Source of the DNA: Cephalotus follicularis
Taxonomy: Eukaryota; Streptophyta; Magnoliopsida; Oxalidales; Cephalotaceae
Length of the DNA: 64,000 nt
Assembly: GCA_001972305.1 (NCBI GenBank)
Contig: BDDD01001390.1
Location: forward strand, 163,182 to 227,181
Direction: 5' to 3'
A program made the translations under genes and the position numbers. The notes beneath the pieces were generated by a model. That model saw nothing but the letters and a program-made list of their open reading frames with translations, did not search any database and had not been told where the DNA came from. Positions 31,876 through 43,864 of this stretch are shown in pieces; positions within the stretch are counted from its first letter, which is position 1, and every line of letters begins with the position of its first letter.

Positions 31876-32654
31876 GTAGAAAAGTTTATGTATACAATTC
31901 AAGGTCAAAGGTAATGTGTATCATGAATGAATGCATAGTGATGCAGTATATCATGTTATTTTCACAGTAATCATATCTCCGTATGGATATATAAAAATAT
32001 ATGCATGTTCACAGTATGAGTATACCCTCATAAGTTATATCAACAAAAGCAGTAAGTATGTCCCAAAAGGAAGCAGACAAACCAGTCGTCATGACCGTCG
32101 CCACCTCCTGGCCCCAACGTCATGCACTCTTACCCCATCCCCATTTGCGAACGGTTTGGAGTAAGTCCTCCGTACAGGTTGCTTAGCACGACGGCTAAAC
32201 AATCAACATGTTATTAGCACAGTGGCTAATAATCAACAAGCACAAACATTGCACAGTACAAGTCAAGCAATAAAATATAATTACTTGAACAAATATATTT
32301 GTTTAAAATATATTACTCCGCTCTCAGGTTGTAATAAGTTATAAAACTTAAAATAATACATTTGATTGTGCAACCAATCCGTTAAAACATTTCTCCGTCT
32401 TTGGAAAATACTTTCCCCAGTCATTTCGAAAATTTATAAAATCATGTGTTGACAAATATACATTTTTGTACAATAATGATTATAATAATCATACAAGTTT
32501 CCCAAGATAGTTAATACATTCAGTAATCAACCACAAACAATTTACAGTACAGTAGCAGTTCAAATGCAGGGCAAACATATGCTCTGAATGCACCTAGGGT
32601 CATTGGTAATTAACCTAGGCCTATCACCCTCTCTAAAGGTCCAATTTCTGCTGT

Positions 32655-32785
32655 AATAGTCGGCTATTTTCTCATAACAGTCGGCTATTTCATAGAGTCA
32701 GTCGACTGTTCTGCCCCAACAGTAGGCTTGTTCATCACGAGTAATCAGTAGTCCGCTATCTTCCTTCGACACTTGACTGTTCACT
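32655..32785. repeat. Truncated class-1 array in gypsy-1 5' LTR
   Basis: Five or six decayed units (for example gtcggctatt, gtcgactgtt, gtaggcttgt) correspond to the first units of 25388-25600. The remaining units are absent because of the deletion at about 32780. Confidence 0.8.
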
Positions 32786-33315
32786 ACACCATTCATTTAT
32801 AACATCATTACTCTTAAACTCAAAATGCATGCATAGAATTCTCTACCATTTCCTCTACCTTTGATTTCAAGTTAGAAATCAGAAGTCCACCTCTTCGTGT
32901 CTCCTTTCCAGTATCTTTGAGCCTCCCAGTAGCTCCAAGGACAGTCCAATAATTTCAATCCGAGCTCCAAGCTTAACAATGGAGAATCCTCTCAATTTCT
33001 CACTATCTTCTCTCTCAATTTCTCTGGTTCCTTCTTATCAGGTTGCAGGATGAGAGAGACAAAGGGAATATAGCATTTATGCAATCCTCTCTCCCTCAAC
33101 TCATTTTGCATGGCACTAAGAGCCCTTCACTCTCATTATCACTTGCATGCACACACACTTGTCACTCTTTCTCTTCCCCTCTATCCTTGCAGGTCCTGGC
33201 GTGGTGGTGCATGCTCAACACATTTTATTACATGTGATGGCTTCTGAAGATGCTCTTCCCATGTCAGTTTGCATGTGATTTTTCCATTTGTCACAAAAAC
33301 AGAGCACGAACCAGT

Positions 33316-33470
33316 CGGCTGCCTTTCCCTGGCAGTCAGCTGTTCAACTAGAAGTCTGTTGCCAAGTGTCACGACAGTTGACCAGTCGGCTGGTTCCTCA
33401 CGCCAGTCCACTGCCCCACACCTCGGCCCAACAGTCGGCTGGTATATCGCACCAGCAGGCTGTCGAAGCC
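33316..33470. repeat. Second class-1 array in gypsy-1 5' LTR
   Basis: The layout is collinear with 26437-26584. Differences include gactggtt versus gtcggctgg and loss of two palindromes (gtccactg, gcaggctg). Confidence 0.8.
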
Positions 33471-34202
33471 CAAAATTCCCACAATTATACTTAGAATCAC
33501 ACTTCTAAATGTTCTAAGTTAATTTAAATTCAAGATATCAACCAAGAAATTCCCCTTTAATTAATTCAACGTAAAAACTACACCGAGGATTACAATAATA
33601 CATGAAATCGAATTCCCGGGCGTCACACATGATTAAGGATAATAAGTCTGGAATTGAAATAGAATTGGAAAAGGGTTCAAAGAAGAAGTTGAAACTAGGA
33701 ACTAATAATGATGAGCTACAAATTGGATATTAGGTTGTTAATGGATTAAATATATTGATTATAGTAATATATAACCACTGATAACATGATTATGAATGAT
33801 TAAATTACTGGAATTAGAGCTGATTGGTAGGGAGAAGTTGTAAAAGGGTAAAATTTGAGGCTTGATAAATAATTGATAAGCTACTGTTGGAACTGGTAAT
33901 TGACTAGGTAATTAGTTAAATGTACTGGTTAAATGTCTGAACCTTCGAACATGCAATGGTATAGATCAATTCTGCTGAGATTTGAAGATTAAATTGGTGG
34001 AAGAGCTTTGGACATTAAAGAGATAAATCAATCCAAATTGATTTCGAGATAGCGTTTAAGGTAGGGGTATTGACATGTTTTCGAAGATATAATGTGCATA
34101 TCATGTGTGGATAATTTCCTGTTTGATTGCATGTGTTGTTAAGTTTGTATTTGGACATTGAACATGCATGCCCTGTTACTGCCTGTCGATTTCTGGGCAA
34201 AG

Positions 34203-34316
34203 CAGTTGACTCTTCTTCATGATAGTCGACTACTCAATCAAACTAGTCGACTGTTAAGAATAAACAGTCGACTACTAAATCAAAACAGCGGACAATTCTT
34301 GGGAACAGTCGACTGT
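34203..34316. repeat. Periodic GTCGAC-palindrome array (class 1)
   Basis: Six units have central positions at 34207, 34227, 34248, 34269, 34289 and 34310. Steps are 20, 21, 21, 20 and 21 bp, the most regular array in the window. Confidence 0.92.
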
Positions 34317-34882
34317 CCTGAGATAAATTTCTGATATAGGTACTGTTTAGGCCTTAAATTGAAGGTAATTACCCTGGCCGCCATATGGGATGACTGTAAC
34401 AGTCAATCTTGGCCTTAGGTAGTTATGTTATAGAAAGTAAACGGCTTATACACTAATTGAGAAAAGTTGTGCAAAATGACTGGGGCATGCTAACATCTTG
34501 TTGAACCCTTGAATTGATTATTCCACTGATGTTATTGATGTTGTTATACGTACTGTATAGTTGTTAAGTGTTCATAAATATTACAGTTACACTTAATATT
34601 CATGATTGAACTAACTAATGCTATAAGCACGCATATGGATTTCCTTATCGTTTTCCAAATGAAAACTTCTTGCCAAATGAATTATTGATTTTCCTCCAAT
34701 AGGAGGTACCGTTAATGAACTGAATACCCTTTTCCTCCAACGAGAGGTACGGTCACTGAATTGTTCTGTCTATGGCCACTTGGCATGATTTCTTATATAT
34801 TGGAATACTTAAATATTTTATTTTAAATATAAAATGTCAGACATGTTGCATTTATATATTCCTTATCATGCATTATTCCTAC

Positions 34883-34907
34883 TTAGCCAAGTAAGGACAA
34901 TGGCTAA
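34883..34907. promoter_or_regulatory. LTR hairpin TTAGCC...GGCTAA
   Basis: This is a perfect 6-bp inverted repeat with a 13-base loop in the L2 LTR, followed by cccc. Confidence 0.45.
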
Positions 34908-35267
34908 CCCCTACAATTTCAGATTAAGTGAAGGCGTTCGGGAAAGTCCTACTGAAGCTTTATTGGAGAGCTTCTATCTGCTTAAGGTTGTTAATTTATG
35001 TCGTATTGTATCTGTAATGAACCATCATACTCCGTTGTTGTTATGTTTTACCTTTCCAAATGTAAAAGGATAGTTGTTGGTATTGTGTAAGCACGTAGTA
35101 TGGGCTGCGTGCGGATAATATTTTTTAGGTAATCTAGTTTATGAATGCTTCCACTTTTGTTAATGAAAATTGATTAATGATATTGTTGAATGCTGGATTA
35201 TACTAACTGATATCTCCATATATGTTGTCTTCGTGGAATGGAAAAGAAAGAAAAATGGGGTGTGACA

Positions 35268-36339
35268 TCATGACTTATGGTCAGTGGGTCTGCTAAATTC
35301 GCTTTCGCTGCTCTGTAGTAAAATGTTTCCTTTATATATGATCTCCTTAGATCTCACAATACCGTCACTTTATATATTGGAGCAGTTGTGAGACCTGGAT
35401 TCCATAGCTTGTGCAAGAGCCTCCCCAACGTAGTCACAGTACACCACAACTGGACAAACGACGGATGGAACTGCTTTTGAGTTCATCCATGATTTGCCGC
35501 ATCCAAAAAGCTAATTTTTCAATAGTATAGGTTGTAACGTATTTTACCTCTGCGGTGGAGTCCGAATTGGTCCCTTACTTTAAACTCCTCCAACTCACAG
35601 CACCTCCGTTCAGGACTAACACACATCCTGAAATGGTTTCATGATCTCCCCGATCACTGTTGAAATTAGAGAATAACTCTTTTGTCTCAATTCACTATCT
35701 TCTCCTTATATCAAGATGATATCCTGAGTCCTTCTCAGGTTTTAAAAAATTCTTCTTGATAATGTCCTAGTGTTCCTCACTGGGATCGGACTGATATCTA
35801 TTAGCCTTACCCATGGCTTTATGTGATATCATGCCTAGTACACAGTAGGGTATACATGATGGAGTCAACAGTCGAAGCATAAGGCTGCCAATTCATGTAT
35901 TTCCTTTCCTCAAACGTATTTGAAGACATCCTCCAGGAGAGGTGAATTCCTTGGCCAATAGACAGTAGGCCATATATGGAATTCTTTAGGCCATACCATT
36001 TCAGCACCCTGCTGATGTACTGGCTTAGGGAAAGCCAAAGCAAGCTACTAGATCTAACCCTTATAGATCTTCGTTTCCAACACGAAGGAAGCCTTTCCCA
36101 ATTCCTTTGTGGAGAAGTTCTTGGTAAACTATACTTCAACACACCTATCTCATTCCCCATGAGCAGTGTGTTAACAACATATAGTGCAAAGAAAGTGAAA
36201 TCGAGGTTATCCTTGTTCTGGTAAACACTCAGCTCATCTACATTTTGATAAATCAAAATGGATATTTCAACTATGGGTTGCTTGCTTAAGGTCGTTGATA
36301 GACCTTGGGAGCTTGCACACCCTGTGCATATGCTCCTTG
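35268..36339 (-). pseudogene. pol: Decayed copia reverse transcriptase/RNase H fragment
   Basis: Minus-strand translation gives VDELSVYQNKD, LSQYISRVLKWYGLKNS, GIHLSWRMSSNTFEERKYMN, PYASTVDSIMYTLLCTRHDI and, near 35285, AKANLADPLT. These align in order with the intact-looking counterparts in copia-B (SQSLYIDRVLKRFSMENSKR, PYASTIGSVTYAMFCTRPDI, NIADPLTKAL). They mark the end of reverse transcriptase and the RNase H domain. Many frameshifts and stops show this is an old copy. It is bounded left by the end of the L2 LTR and right by a family-A LTR. Confidence 0.8.
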
Positions 36340-37408
36340 TGTTAGAGAGAGTGTGACCCGTCAAGCAACAATGTGGCTGGATGTACTTGTACTTTACTCA
36401 TATTATACATATATAGTCTTATTCATTCCATGTTACCTTATGCAAATTATATTTTATTAATGGCATAACTGTATATGTTTTGTCACATAATTGAAGCATA
36501 TTGAGATCGACTTCCTTATTCCCTGTGACTAAACTGTTCCAAGTTAGAGGTTCACTTATTTTGGGCATTAGTGAACCCAATAAACTTGCAGTATTTGGCT
36601 TGCTCTCACGAATGGGAGAGTGGAGTATCTCATTGCCACTTGGGTAGAACCCTAAAGCTAATGCGGGGTGCATGTTGGGAGCATGTACACTGAACATGAC
36701 CCACCATGGGAATTCTATTTGGATGGTCACATATCCCGTGTCAGTAGAGTTTCCCATTTGAGACAGTAGTGTATAGGCTTTACGAGTCTAGCAAGTTCGT
36801 GGATGCGCTTGCCTGATCCTTAGACCTGAGCGGCTACTCTACATAGCATAGAGACTGTCTGACTTTGATTTCTGCCCTACCCAGTTCTTTCACGGGGCTG
36901 GTAAACAAGTAGCTTTTGGGTCTTCCAGGATTTATATGAATGTAAGCCAGTTCACAACAAGGAATCGTCACACCTGATGTGAGGATGATTGGCTCTATAG
37001 TATCCGTATTCATTGTGGACTTTGAAATACCTTGCCAGGTTATGACGAGCTGGAACCTAGGGTGTTCGGAAAGGCTTGTCGATAGTCAAGATGGGAATTA
37101 CATATTTATAGATACTGACAAATCTAGGGTTGACACTTATCCTTACCCTAGGCCGTGATCGGAGCCGAGGATGACGAGGGATTATAGTACACAGTAACTG
37201 TTGTCAGGATAAAGTATCAGATGTATTGGAAACGGACTTAAATTGTGGAAATTAATCGGGGATTAATTTACACACCTGGAATATGATGATCATACATTCA
37301 GCGGGGACTATTTATGGTAAGTTTACTTAAGAGCGGGCGGTCTTAGTAACATACCATTGTTGTCGATTTTATTTCGGACTTTCGGGTCCCACCTCACGAT
37401 GATATGTA
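36340..37408 (+). mobile_element. Copia long LTR, family A copy 3 (3' truncated)
   Basis: It starts TGTTAGAGAGAGTGTGACCC. It then runs through the gttccaagttagaggttcac block (36537), the cctgagcggctactc block (36826) and the ggaatcgtcacacctg block, ending in ctttcgggtcccacc. It is cut at 37408 where the copia-B 3' LTR begins. The flanking minus-strand copia pol suggests insertion into older copia DNA. Confidence 0.7.
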
Positions 37409-38832
37409 TGTTGGAAACTTATGGCGATTTAAACAATAAAATATCTATATGCATAAAACCCTAATATATATATATATATATATATATAGTGTTATCATCT
37501 CGTGAATATCTAACCATATGGTTCGTTTCAAGGATCTTTTGAGCATACNTTTGCTTCAAGGAGAAGTCCCCTATTCCGTATAGGAGAAGTTTCCTAATCC
37601 TTCTAGGAAAAGTCTTCTTTTCCTTTTAGAATTCTAATTTACCTTAATCTCATTAAGGATAATTAATCTCATTAATTATAATTTAGAAAATTATTATCGT
37701 GATTTTTCTCTCATAACCGTGTTGGAAATATCAGCCCGTATTTTGTGTGACCTTATGGGTTCACTATTACGCTGACAGTAGGATTAAATCATGATACTCA
37801 TAATTATCCAATTAAATATTTATTATCACATAAAAAATATTCTATTGGACATATTGAATTAAAACTCTTTTAATTCTTTTCTTCCAAGCTCAATTTATCA
37901 ATTTAATCTCGGGCATCCCACTGGTCGACATCTAAATCTAGCAATGCATAACGATCCCCAGGTAATATGAATAATTTGTGAACCACTATTTACATGTACA
38001 TGCACGTGTGGTCCCTCCATTGATAATGCTCTAATTAAATCTAGGGTACGGATTATGTCAGACTCCAATAATTTAATCGTTAGCCTCGTGACTATCTTTC
38101 ATTTGTTTAAATAATATTAGAGGTGCCCCTCTAATATTCAACCAATGATATCACACTCTTCATATCGTGGCTATCCTGGCCAGCCGCTTAATCGATAACG
38201 AAAATCATCATGAGCATAATCTTCTTTTACTAGAAGCAATGGATTCATTGTTGCCAGTTCACATGCCTCCATACATAAGCATACCATGTCCAACTAATGC
38301 CTGTATACACTTCATAGAATATATATTTAAGCATCATCAAATCACAGTACCTGATGCTCAAGACATCCAGTCACAGCTCATGTCCAATGACCACATGCAC
38401 TGATGTAAACCTAGAATTTTGTCTAACATGTAAGTAAAACTCCATACAGATATTCTATCAACAGTCACCTTTAGTGAACTCAGAAAACAAGCACCCACAT
38501 AGGTGTATATCATCATCCATATGAGAGAGTACCGCTCTGACAGTACGCGCTGGTCTATCCGGATTGATCATGCCATGAGTGTCAATCCTATGACAAGGAA
38601 GATTCGAAATAAAGTATATCGAGATTCCAATTCTCACATCACGATCTCATCATGAACTTGGTTCTATAACTTTATTGTAGTACATTCATTTACATTTAAT
38701 TAAGCATGTATTAATGAAACGAACTCATAGCCATTGATAAAACATAAACATCTTTATTGAATTTATAAATCGTTTATACAAGATATAGTAAATACAAGCT
38801 CAACACTGGCTCGCAGCACTTTATCTCTAACA
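37409..38832 (-). mobile_element. Copia-B 3' LTR
   Basis: Plus-strand ends are TGTTGGAAAC and TCTCTAACA. It aligns with 44202-45241, sharing the cttctaggagaag repeats, the ctcgggcatcccactgg block and the gaggtgcccctctaatattc block. About 200 bp present at 44330-44480 are missing here around the single N at 37549, so that part may be an assembly join. An (AT)n run lies at 37470-37488. Confidence 0.88.
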
Positions 38833-40180
38833 ATCTCCGACTAAGTGCTAAAGCCAGTTGCCATAGTGTCTAACACCCATAGCATCAAGGTGTCTCTCAA
38901 AGACTGTCTTTGATAGTGCCTTAGTAAGCGGGTCTGCAATGTTGTCTTAACCTAGAACTCTTCCAGCTCACTACTCCACCATTCAGGTGAACACAAACCC
39001 CGATGTTGATTTTGAATCATCCATATCAATATGAAAATTAGAGTCAGTATAACCCTAAATCTTCAAACCTTTTCCTCCATACATTAAGAATAAATCCTTT
39101 GTCCTTTTAAGGTACTTGAGGATATCTTTGACAGCCTTCCAATGTTGCTCACCAGCATCTGACTCGTATCTTCTTGTAACACTTACAACATATGCGATAT
39201 CTGGTCTAGTGCAAAACATAGCATACGTGACGCTTCCAATTGTCGAAGCATATGGAATGTTCATCATCCTCTGTCTTTCTTCAGCTATCTTGGGAGATAT
39301 GTGCTTAGAAAGTGAAATCCCATGACATAGAGGCAGGTAACCTCTCTTGGAATTTTCCATGCTAAACCGCTTAAGCACTCTGTCAATGTACAAAGACTGG
39401 GATAAACCTATCATGATTTTTTATCTATCTTTATTGACCTTTATTCCCAGGATAGAGGAAGCTTCTCCCAAGTCTTTCATGGGGAAAACTGTGGATAGCC
39501 AGGCCTTTATGTTCGACAACATGATCACATCATTTTCTATAAGGAGTATGTCGTCAACGTACAAGAATAGAAAAGTCACTGAGCTCCCACTAACCATTTT
39601 ATACACACATGGTTCTTCCCGATTATTAATGAAATCAAACTCTTTGATTGTGTCATCGAATCAGATGTTCCAACTTCTTGAAGCTTTCTTCAGTCCAAAA
39701 ATGGACTCTGAAGTTTGCACACATTCTGGTCCTCATCAGTTGATATGAATCCCTCAGGTTGAGTCATATATATGTCTTCATCAATGTTTCCAATGAGAAA
39801 AGCAGTTTTCACATCCATTTGCCATATCTCATAGTCAAAATGTGCAACTATAGTAAGTAAAATCTAAATGGATTTAAGCATGGCTACGGGAGAGAAAGTT
39901 TCCTCGTAATCAATCTCTTCCCGTTGATTGTAACATTCGGCTACGAGCCTAGCTTTGAAGGTCTTCACCTTTCAATCATCCCCAAGTTTCCTTTTGAAAA
40001 TCCATTTGCAGCCTAAGGGTTTAATCCCTTCGGGTGCATCCACTAGATCCCAGAGTTTATTGGAGTACATGGATTCTATTTCGGATTTCATGGCTTTGAG
40101 CCATTTCTTCGAGTCCATATCGCATGTGGTTTCTTTGTAGCTTACCGGATCATCATTCATGAAATTTACCTCTTGGGTAC
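38833..40180 (-). pseudogene. pol: Copia-B reverse transcriptase and RNase H
   Basis: Minus-strand motifs in order are WLKAMKSEIESMYSNKLWDL, LGCKWIFKRKLG, QMDVKTAFL, the catalytic FLFLYVDDILL (near 39560), PMKDLGEASSILGI, LYIDRVLKRFSMENSKRG, YAMFCTRPDIAYVVSV and GYTDSNF. Near 38950 the RNase H centre is deleted, and the sequence jumps to NIADPLTKAL and MGVRHYGNWL, the usual copia C-terminus. Several frameshifts and stops break the frame. The polypurine tract on the minus strand, agtcggagatt, directly precedes the 3' LTR. Confidence 0.88.
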
Positions 40181-40182
40181 CT

Positions 40183-41640
40183 TCAATGAGAAAAATACCA
40201 TAGTATCTCTCTCAGGTTCCCTGGGTATTCGGGTAGTTCTACATAGAGGTTGTGTATATAGGTAGCTGACATTTCAAGAACATCAATTTGAATAGGATTT
40301 GACAGGTCCTCAACTTGTGGTTCTTTAGATTGTTCATCAAGCTCTATCATTCTCCCACTACTGTCTTCAAACAGGAAGTCATTCTCAAGAAACGTGGCAT
40401 GTCTAGCTACAAACACTTTGTTGTCAGGTGGATAATAGAAGTAATATCCTCTTGTTTCTTTAGGATATCCCACAAGTTTACATTTTATGGACCTAGATTC
40501 CAATTTATCTGTTGCTGCTTGCTTAACATATGTAGGACAGTCCCATATCCTTAGATAACTAAGATTGGGTTTCTTCCCGTTCCATATCTCATATGGGGAT
40601 TTGGGAGCAGATTTCATTGGAGTCCTATTTAATAAGAGAACAACAGTCTCCATAGCCTAACCCCATAAAGACAGTGGAAGTCCAGCATCACTCATCATGC
40701 TACGGACCATGTCAAGCAAGGTATGATTTCTCCTTTCAGACACACCATTATACTGTGGTGTTCCCAGAGGGGTCCACTAAGAGATAATCCCATTACCTCT
40801 GAGATAAGTTAAAAACTCGGTGGAGAGATACTCACCTACTCGATCTAATCGATGAGTATTCATACTTTTACCAGTCTGTTTCTCTACTCCTTATCTGAAT
40901 TCTTTGAAATTTGCAAAGGATTCAGATTTGTGTCGCATAAGGTACAAATAACCGAAACGAGAATGATCATCCGTAAAGGTTATGAAGTAGGAATATCCAC
41001 CTCTGGCCTCAACTGTCATCCGTCCACATACATCAGTATGTACTAGACCTAGCAGTTCTGGGGTCTTTTCCCCTTTCCCTATGAAGGGAGATTTTGCCAT
41101 TTTACCTTTAAGACAGGGTTCACAAGTAGGAAGCGGTTGATATGTTGAAAAATGAAAGTATCCATCCGAGATCAACATGCGGACTCTTTTCTCACTTATA
41201 TGACCAAGTCTGCAGTGCCATAGGTAGGATTGATTAACTTGATCTCTCTTTCTTTTATTGTCGTTTTGCATATTAAAAACAGTCTCATGTGTACTCCATA
41301 TATATAATCCATCATGAAGCAAATATTTTGCATAAATCATATTATTAAATAAAATAGAACAACACTTGTCTTTAAAAATAATATGAAAACCTTCTGCATC
41401 TAATGCTGTAATAGAAATAATATTACGCAAAATGCGAGGCGAATAAACACAATGTTTGAGTTCTAAACTCTTGCCCGAAGGCAAAAAAATATAAACTGAT
41501 CCAATAGCTATGGCTTCAACGACAAAACCATCCGCAAACCGTAGACCTCCCTCACCCTTCTCAAGGTTTCTTCTGTCCATGAGGGCCTATAAATTAGAAC
41601 ATATGTGAGTATCACATATGCTATCCAAAATCCAGGAAGA
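40183..41640 (-). pseudogene. pol: Copia-B protease end and integrase
   Basis: The protease motif region near 41620 reads WILDSICDTHIC; the active-site D-S-G of copia proteases is D-S-I here. Integrase follows with the zinc-binding LWHCRLGHI...CEPCLKGKM, the first catalytic Asp in LVHTDVCGRM, the second in HRLDRVGEYLS, the third (Glu) in YNGVSERRN, and the GKKPNLSYLRIWDC region. Stops lie near 40890, 40780 and 40660. The second is consistent with CAG-to-TAG. A frameshift near 40180 separates integrase from reverse transcriptase. Confidence 0.9.
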
Positions 41641-42645
41641 TGAATTAGAAATATTCATATTCACCTATATATAAGACAAATAGGGCATACCTTTGCCAAT
41701 TAATCTAAGGAATTTCACACAGTTCCTTTTCCAATGTCCTGGCTTTCCACAGTGGAAGCACGGTCCCTTAGCAGGAGCTTCTGAGGCAGACTCCTCAGCA
41801 TGTGCAACTCTTGCGATAGTGTCCGGCCCAACAACAGCTTGCTATTTTGTCTGATTACGTGGTCTGGCTTTCCCTGGTTTGAAAGATGCTGGTCGTGGTG
41901 GTATCGTCCAATTTTTAGTCTTCCCCTTCTCAAGGTAGGACTTGCCCTTCCTCTTGGGCCTACGGGACTGCCCTACCATCATGACTGGTGCCTTGCCCTT
42001 ATTCATGTTCACTTCGGCTTCCCTCAGCATGTTTAGAAGATCAGGCTGAGTAGCTGATATACTATTCATGTTAAAATTGGTGATGAAACAAAAGAAGGAA
42101 GGTGGAAGCGAATGAAGGATCAGATCTGTGCTTAATTTACAATCCTGAATGATGCCAAGAGCAGCAAGATTTTCAATCGCATTGATCATCTTAAGCACAT
42201 GATCATTAACAGAAGATCCTTCAGCCATTTTAGTGCCATACAGCTCAATAGTGAGCTGAAACCGAGCGTTCCTACTATTTTCTTCGTATAACTCGCGGAG
42301 ATGTAGCTAGACTTCCCTGGAGTCTTGCATCCATTCATGCTGCACTTGCAGGGTATTGCTCATCGATGCCATTAGGTAGCTTCTAACTTTCTTTTCATCA
42401 GCCACCCATTTCCTATAAATGGCATGATCTTCGGTTAAGGCATCTTCAGCAGGCAGTGCTGGCATAGGGGCCTCTAGGACATAATCTATGTCCTCAGAAT
42501 TCAAAACTATTTTGACATTCCTTAGCCAGTCCAAATAATGTGGAACTGTAACCTGATTCTTCTCAAAAATTACAGCGAGTGGGTTTGTCATTGCGATGTG
42601 GGTAGATATAAAATAAAGACAACAATCAGATAAATTAAATTTCAA
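41641..42645 (-). pseudogene. gag: Copia-B gag
   Basis: On the minus strand the N-terminal part includes VPHYLDWLRNVKIVLNSEDI. The central UBN2-type part has LYEENSRNARFQLTIEL and LSTDLILHSLPPSFFCF. A Lys/Arg-rich stretch follows and then one zinc knuckle, CFHCGKPGHWKRNC (41720-41766). Stops near 42305, 41840 and 41650 and a frameshift before the knuckle inactivate it. The role is particle formation and RNA packaging. The start at 42645 may be too early; the Met near 42591 (MTNPLAVI) fits copia gag starts better. Confidence 0.88.
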
Positions 42646-42821
42646 TGTTTAAAACCAAAAAGATTTGGTCTTTAATCTTTTAGGTATTTTTCCTCTTAGG
42701 CTACCACTGTTTTACGCGAATCCCATAATCCTCAAATATTATGGGAGACGAGAAATAACAATCCAAGTCTCATGGATCTCATTTCCGAGTGGGGATCGGT
42801 GTCCTACAACATATTCAATAT

Positions 42822-43130
42822 AACCTTGACGAGGGCCAAAACATTATACTGAATCTTGCAGTTAGGCAAACTCTTACCAACCATACAATAGTATGATTCC
42901 CGATCATCGCTTTTGCCTCTAGTCTACATATGACCTTGAGGGGGGCCAAAACGCCATACGTATTCTAGTCAAGTTTAACCTACCATTAAACATCCGATGA
43001 ATTGATGAATGTAAATCTTGACGGGAGCTAAAACATTCACATCCATAATTCATCCATATGCACAATCTCATGTTCAACTTGTATAGATGCTCCCAGAAAA
43101 AAGTAAGCCTTGATGAGGGCCAAAACACTC
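42822..43130. repeat. Four dispersed CTTGAYGRGGGCCAAAAC words
   Basis: Copies occur near 42825, 42933, 43017 and 43111, spaced about 108, 84 and 94 bp, with little similarity between them except short flanks. They are read on the plus strand; on the element's own strand the word is GTTTTGGCCC followed by TCNTCAAGG. Confidence 0.8.
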
Positions 43131-43864
43131 ACAATTTCCAAGAGCATTTATATCAGTTGCAATGGAAGAAGGCAACGACCGAACACTCTCTTGTGCCCGT
43201 TTCTCTTCAACTTGATATCATGGTATAATTGAGGAATAATATAACTCTTATTATTATTATTATTAGCCGACCCATTATTAATCAAATTACAGGTACATGG
43301 CATATTATGGAGTGGCCGTTGGAACCTCTAGAGCATAATTTACACATGCATCACATACATACTATAAACTAATGACAGGTTATGGACTTTTCTACTGCAA
43401 CTTGTTTGACACTCAAACAAGCTACTGGTCTCATTCTTAGGTATGTTATTATAATCATACATTCACTCTCATACCTGCATGGGTCTTGTAATATCTTCGT
43501 TCTTCTCAATCTTGCTTCCGCTGCGACTCTCGCTCTTCATTTACATAATACCAACTATAGACTACATAAACCTTGAAGTAAATCAAAGGGAGTTACAAGG
43601 AGGTGGAGAAGAATTAAAGATACAAATTAAGAGAGAGAAGAGAGACATGCAAGTCTAAAAAATTATTACAACCCAAAAAATATGAAAAATAAAAACATAC
43701 ATTCAACACTTGAATAAAATAAGACAAAACTAGGTCAAGTCCATAGCATCATGCATATTCAATCTCATTGAATTAACCAATAATCTTGATAAATATGCTT
43801 CTATAAACATAGACAATTAATTTGGGTTATTTAGAAAAACACCTTTTCGGTACTTTCACGCCAA

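Larger units (their letters stand above)
31456..33627 (-). mobile_element. Gypsy-1 5' LTR
   Basis: Plus-strand ends are TGTCACGCCCCC and CCCGGGCGTCACA. It is highly similar to 24403-26749 except for an internal deletion at about 32780, where a class-1 array is cut short and joined to sequence equivalent to 25885. Arrays remain at 32655-32785 (partial) and 33316-33470. This copy keeps the LTR end next to the primer-binding site, so it defines the true length of that end. Confidence 0.9.
33628..35267 (+). mobile_element. L2 LTR, right segment
   Basis: This continues the LTR begun at 23886-24402 and ends GGGGTGTGACA. It contains a class-1 array (34203-34316), a pair of cctccaa-flanked gaggtac blocks near 34695 and 34750, and the TTAGCC...GGCTAA hairpin at 34883-34907. 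No protein coding was recognised. Confidence 0.65.

Noticed and set aside
38167-38403. 78-residue frame in the copia-B 3' LTR
   Set aside because: The other LTR copy (around 45115-45240) does not preserve it and it has no known motif.
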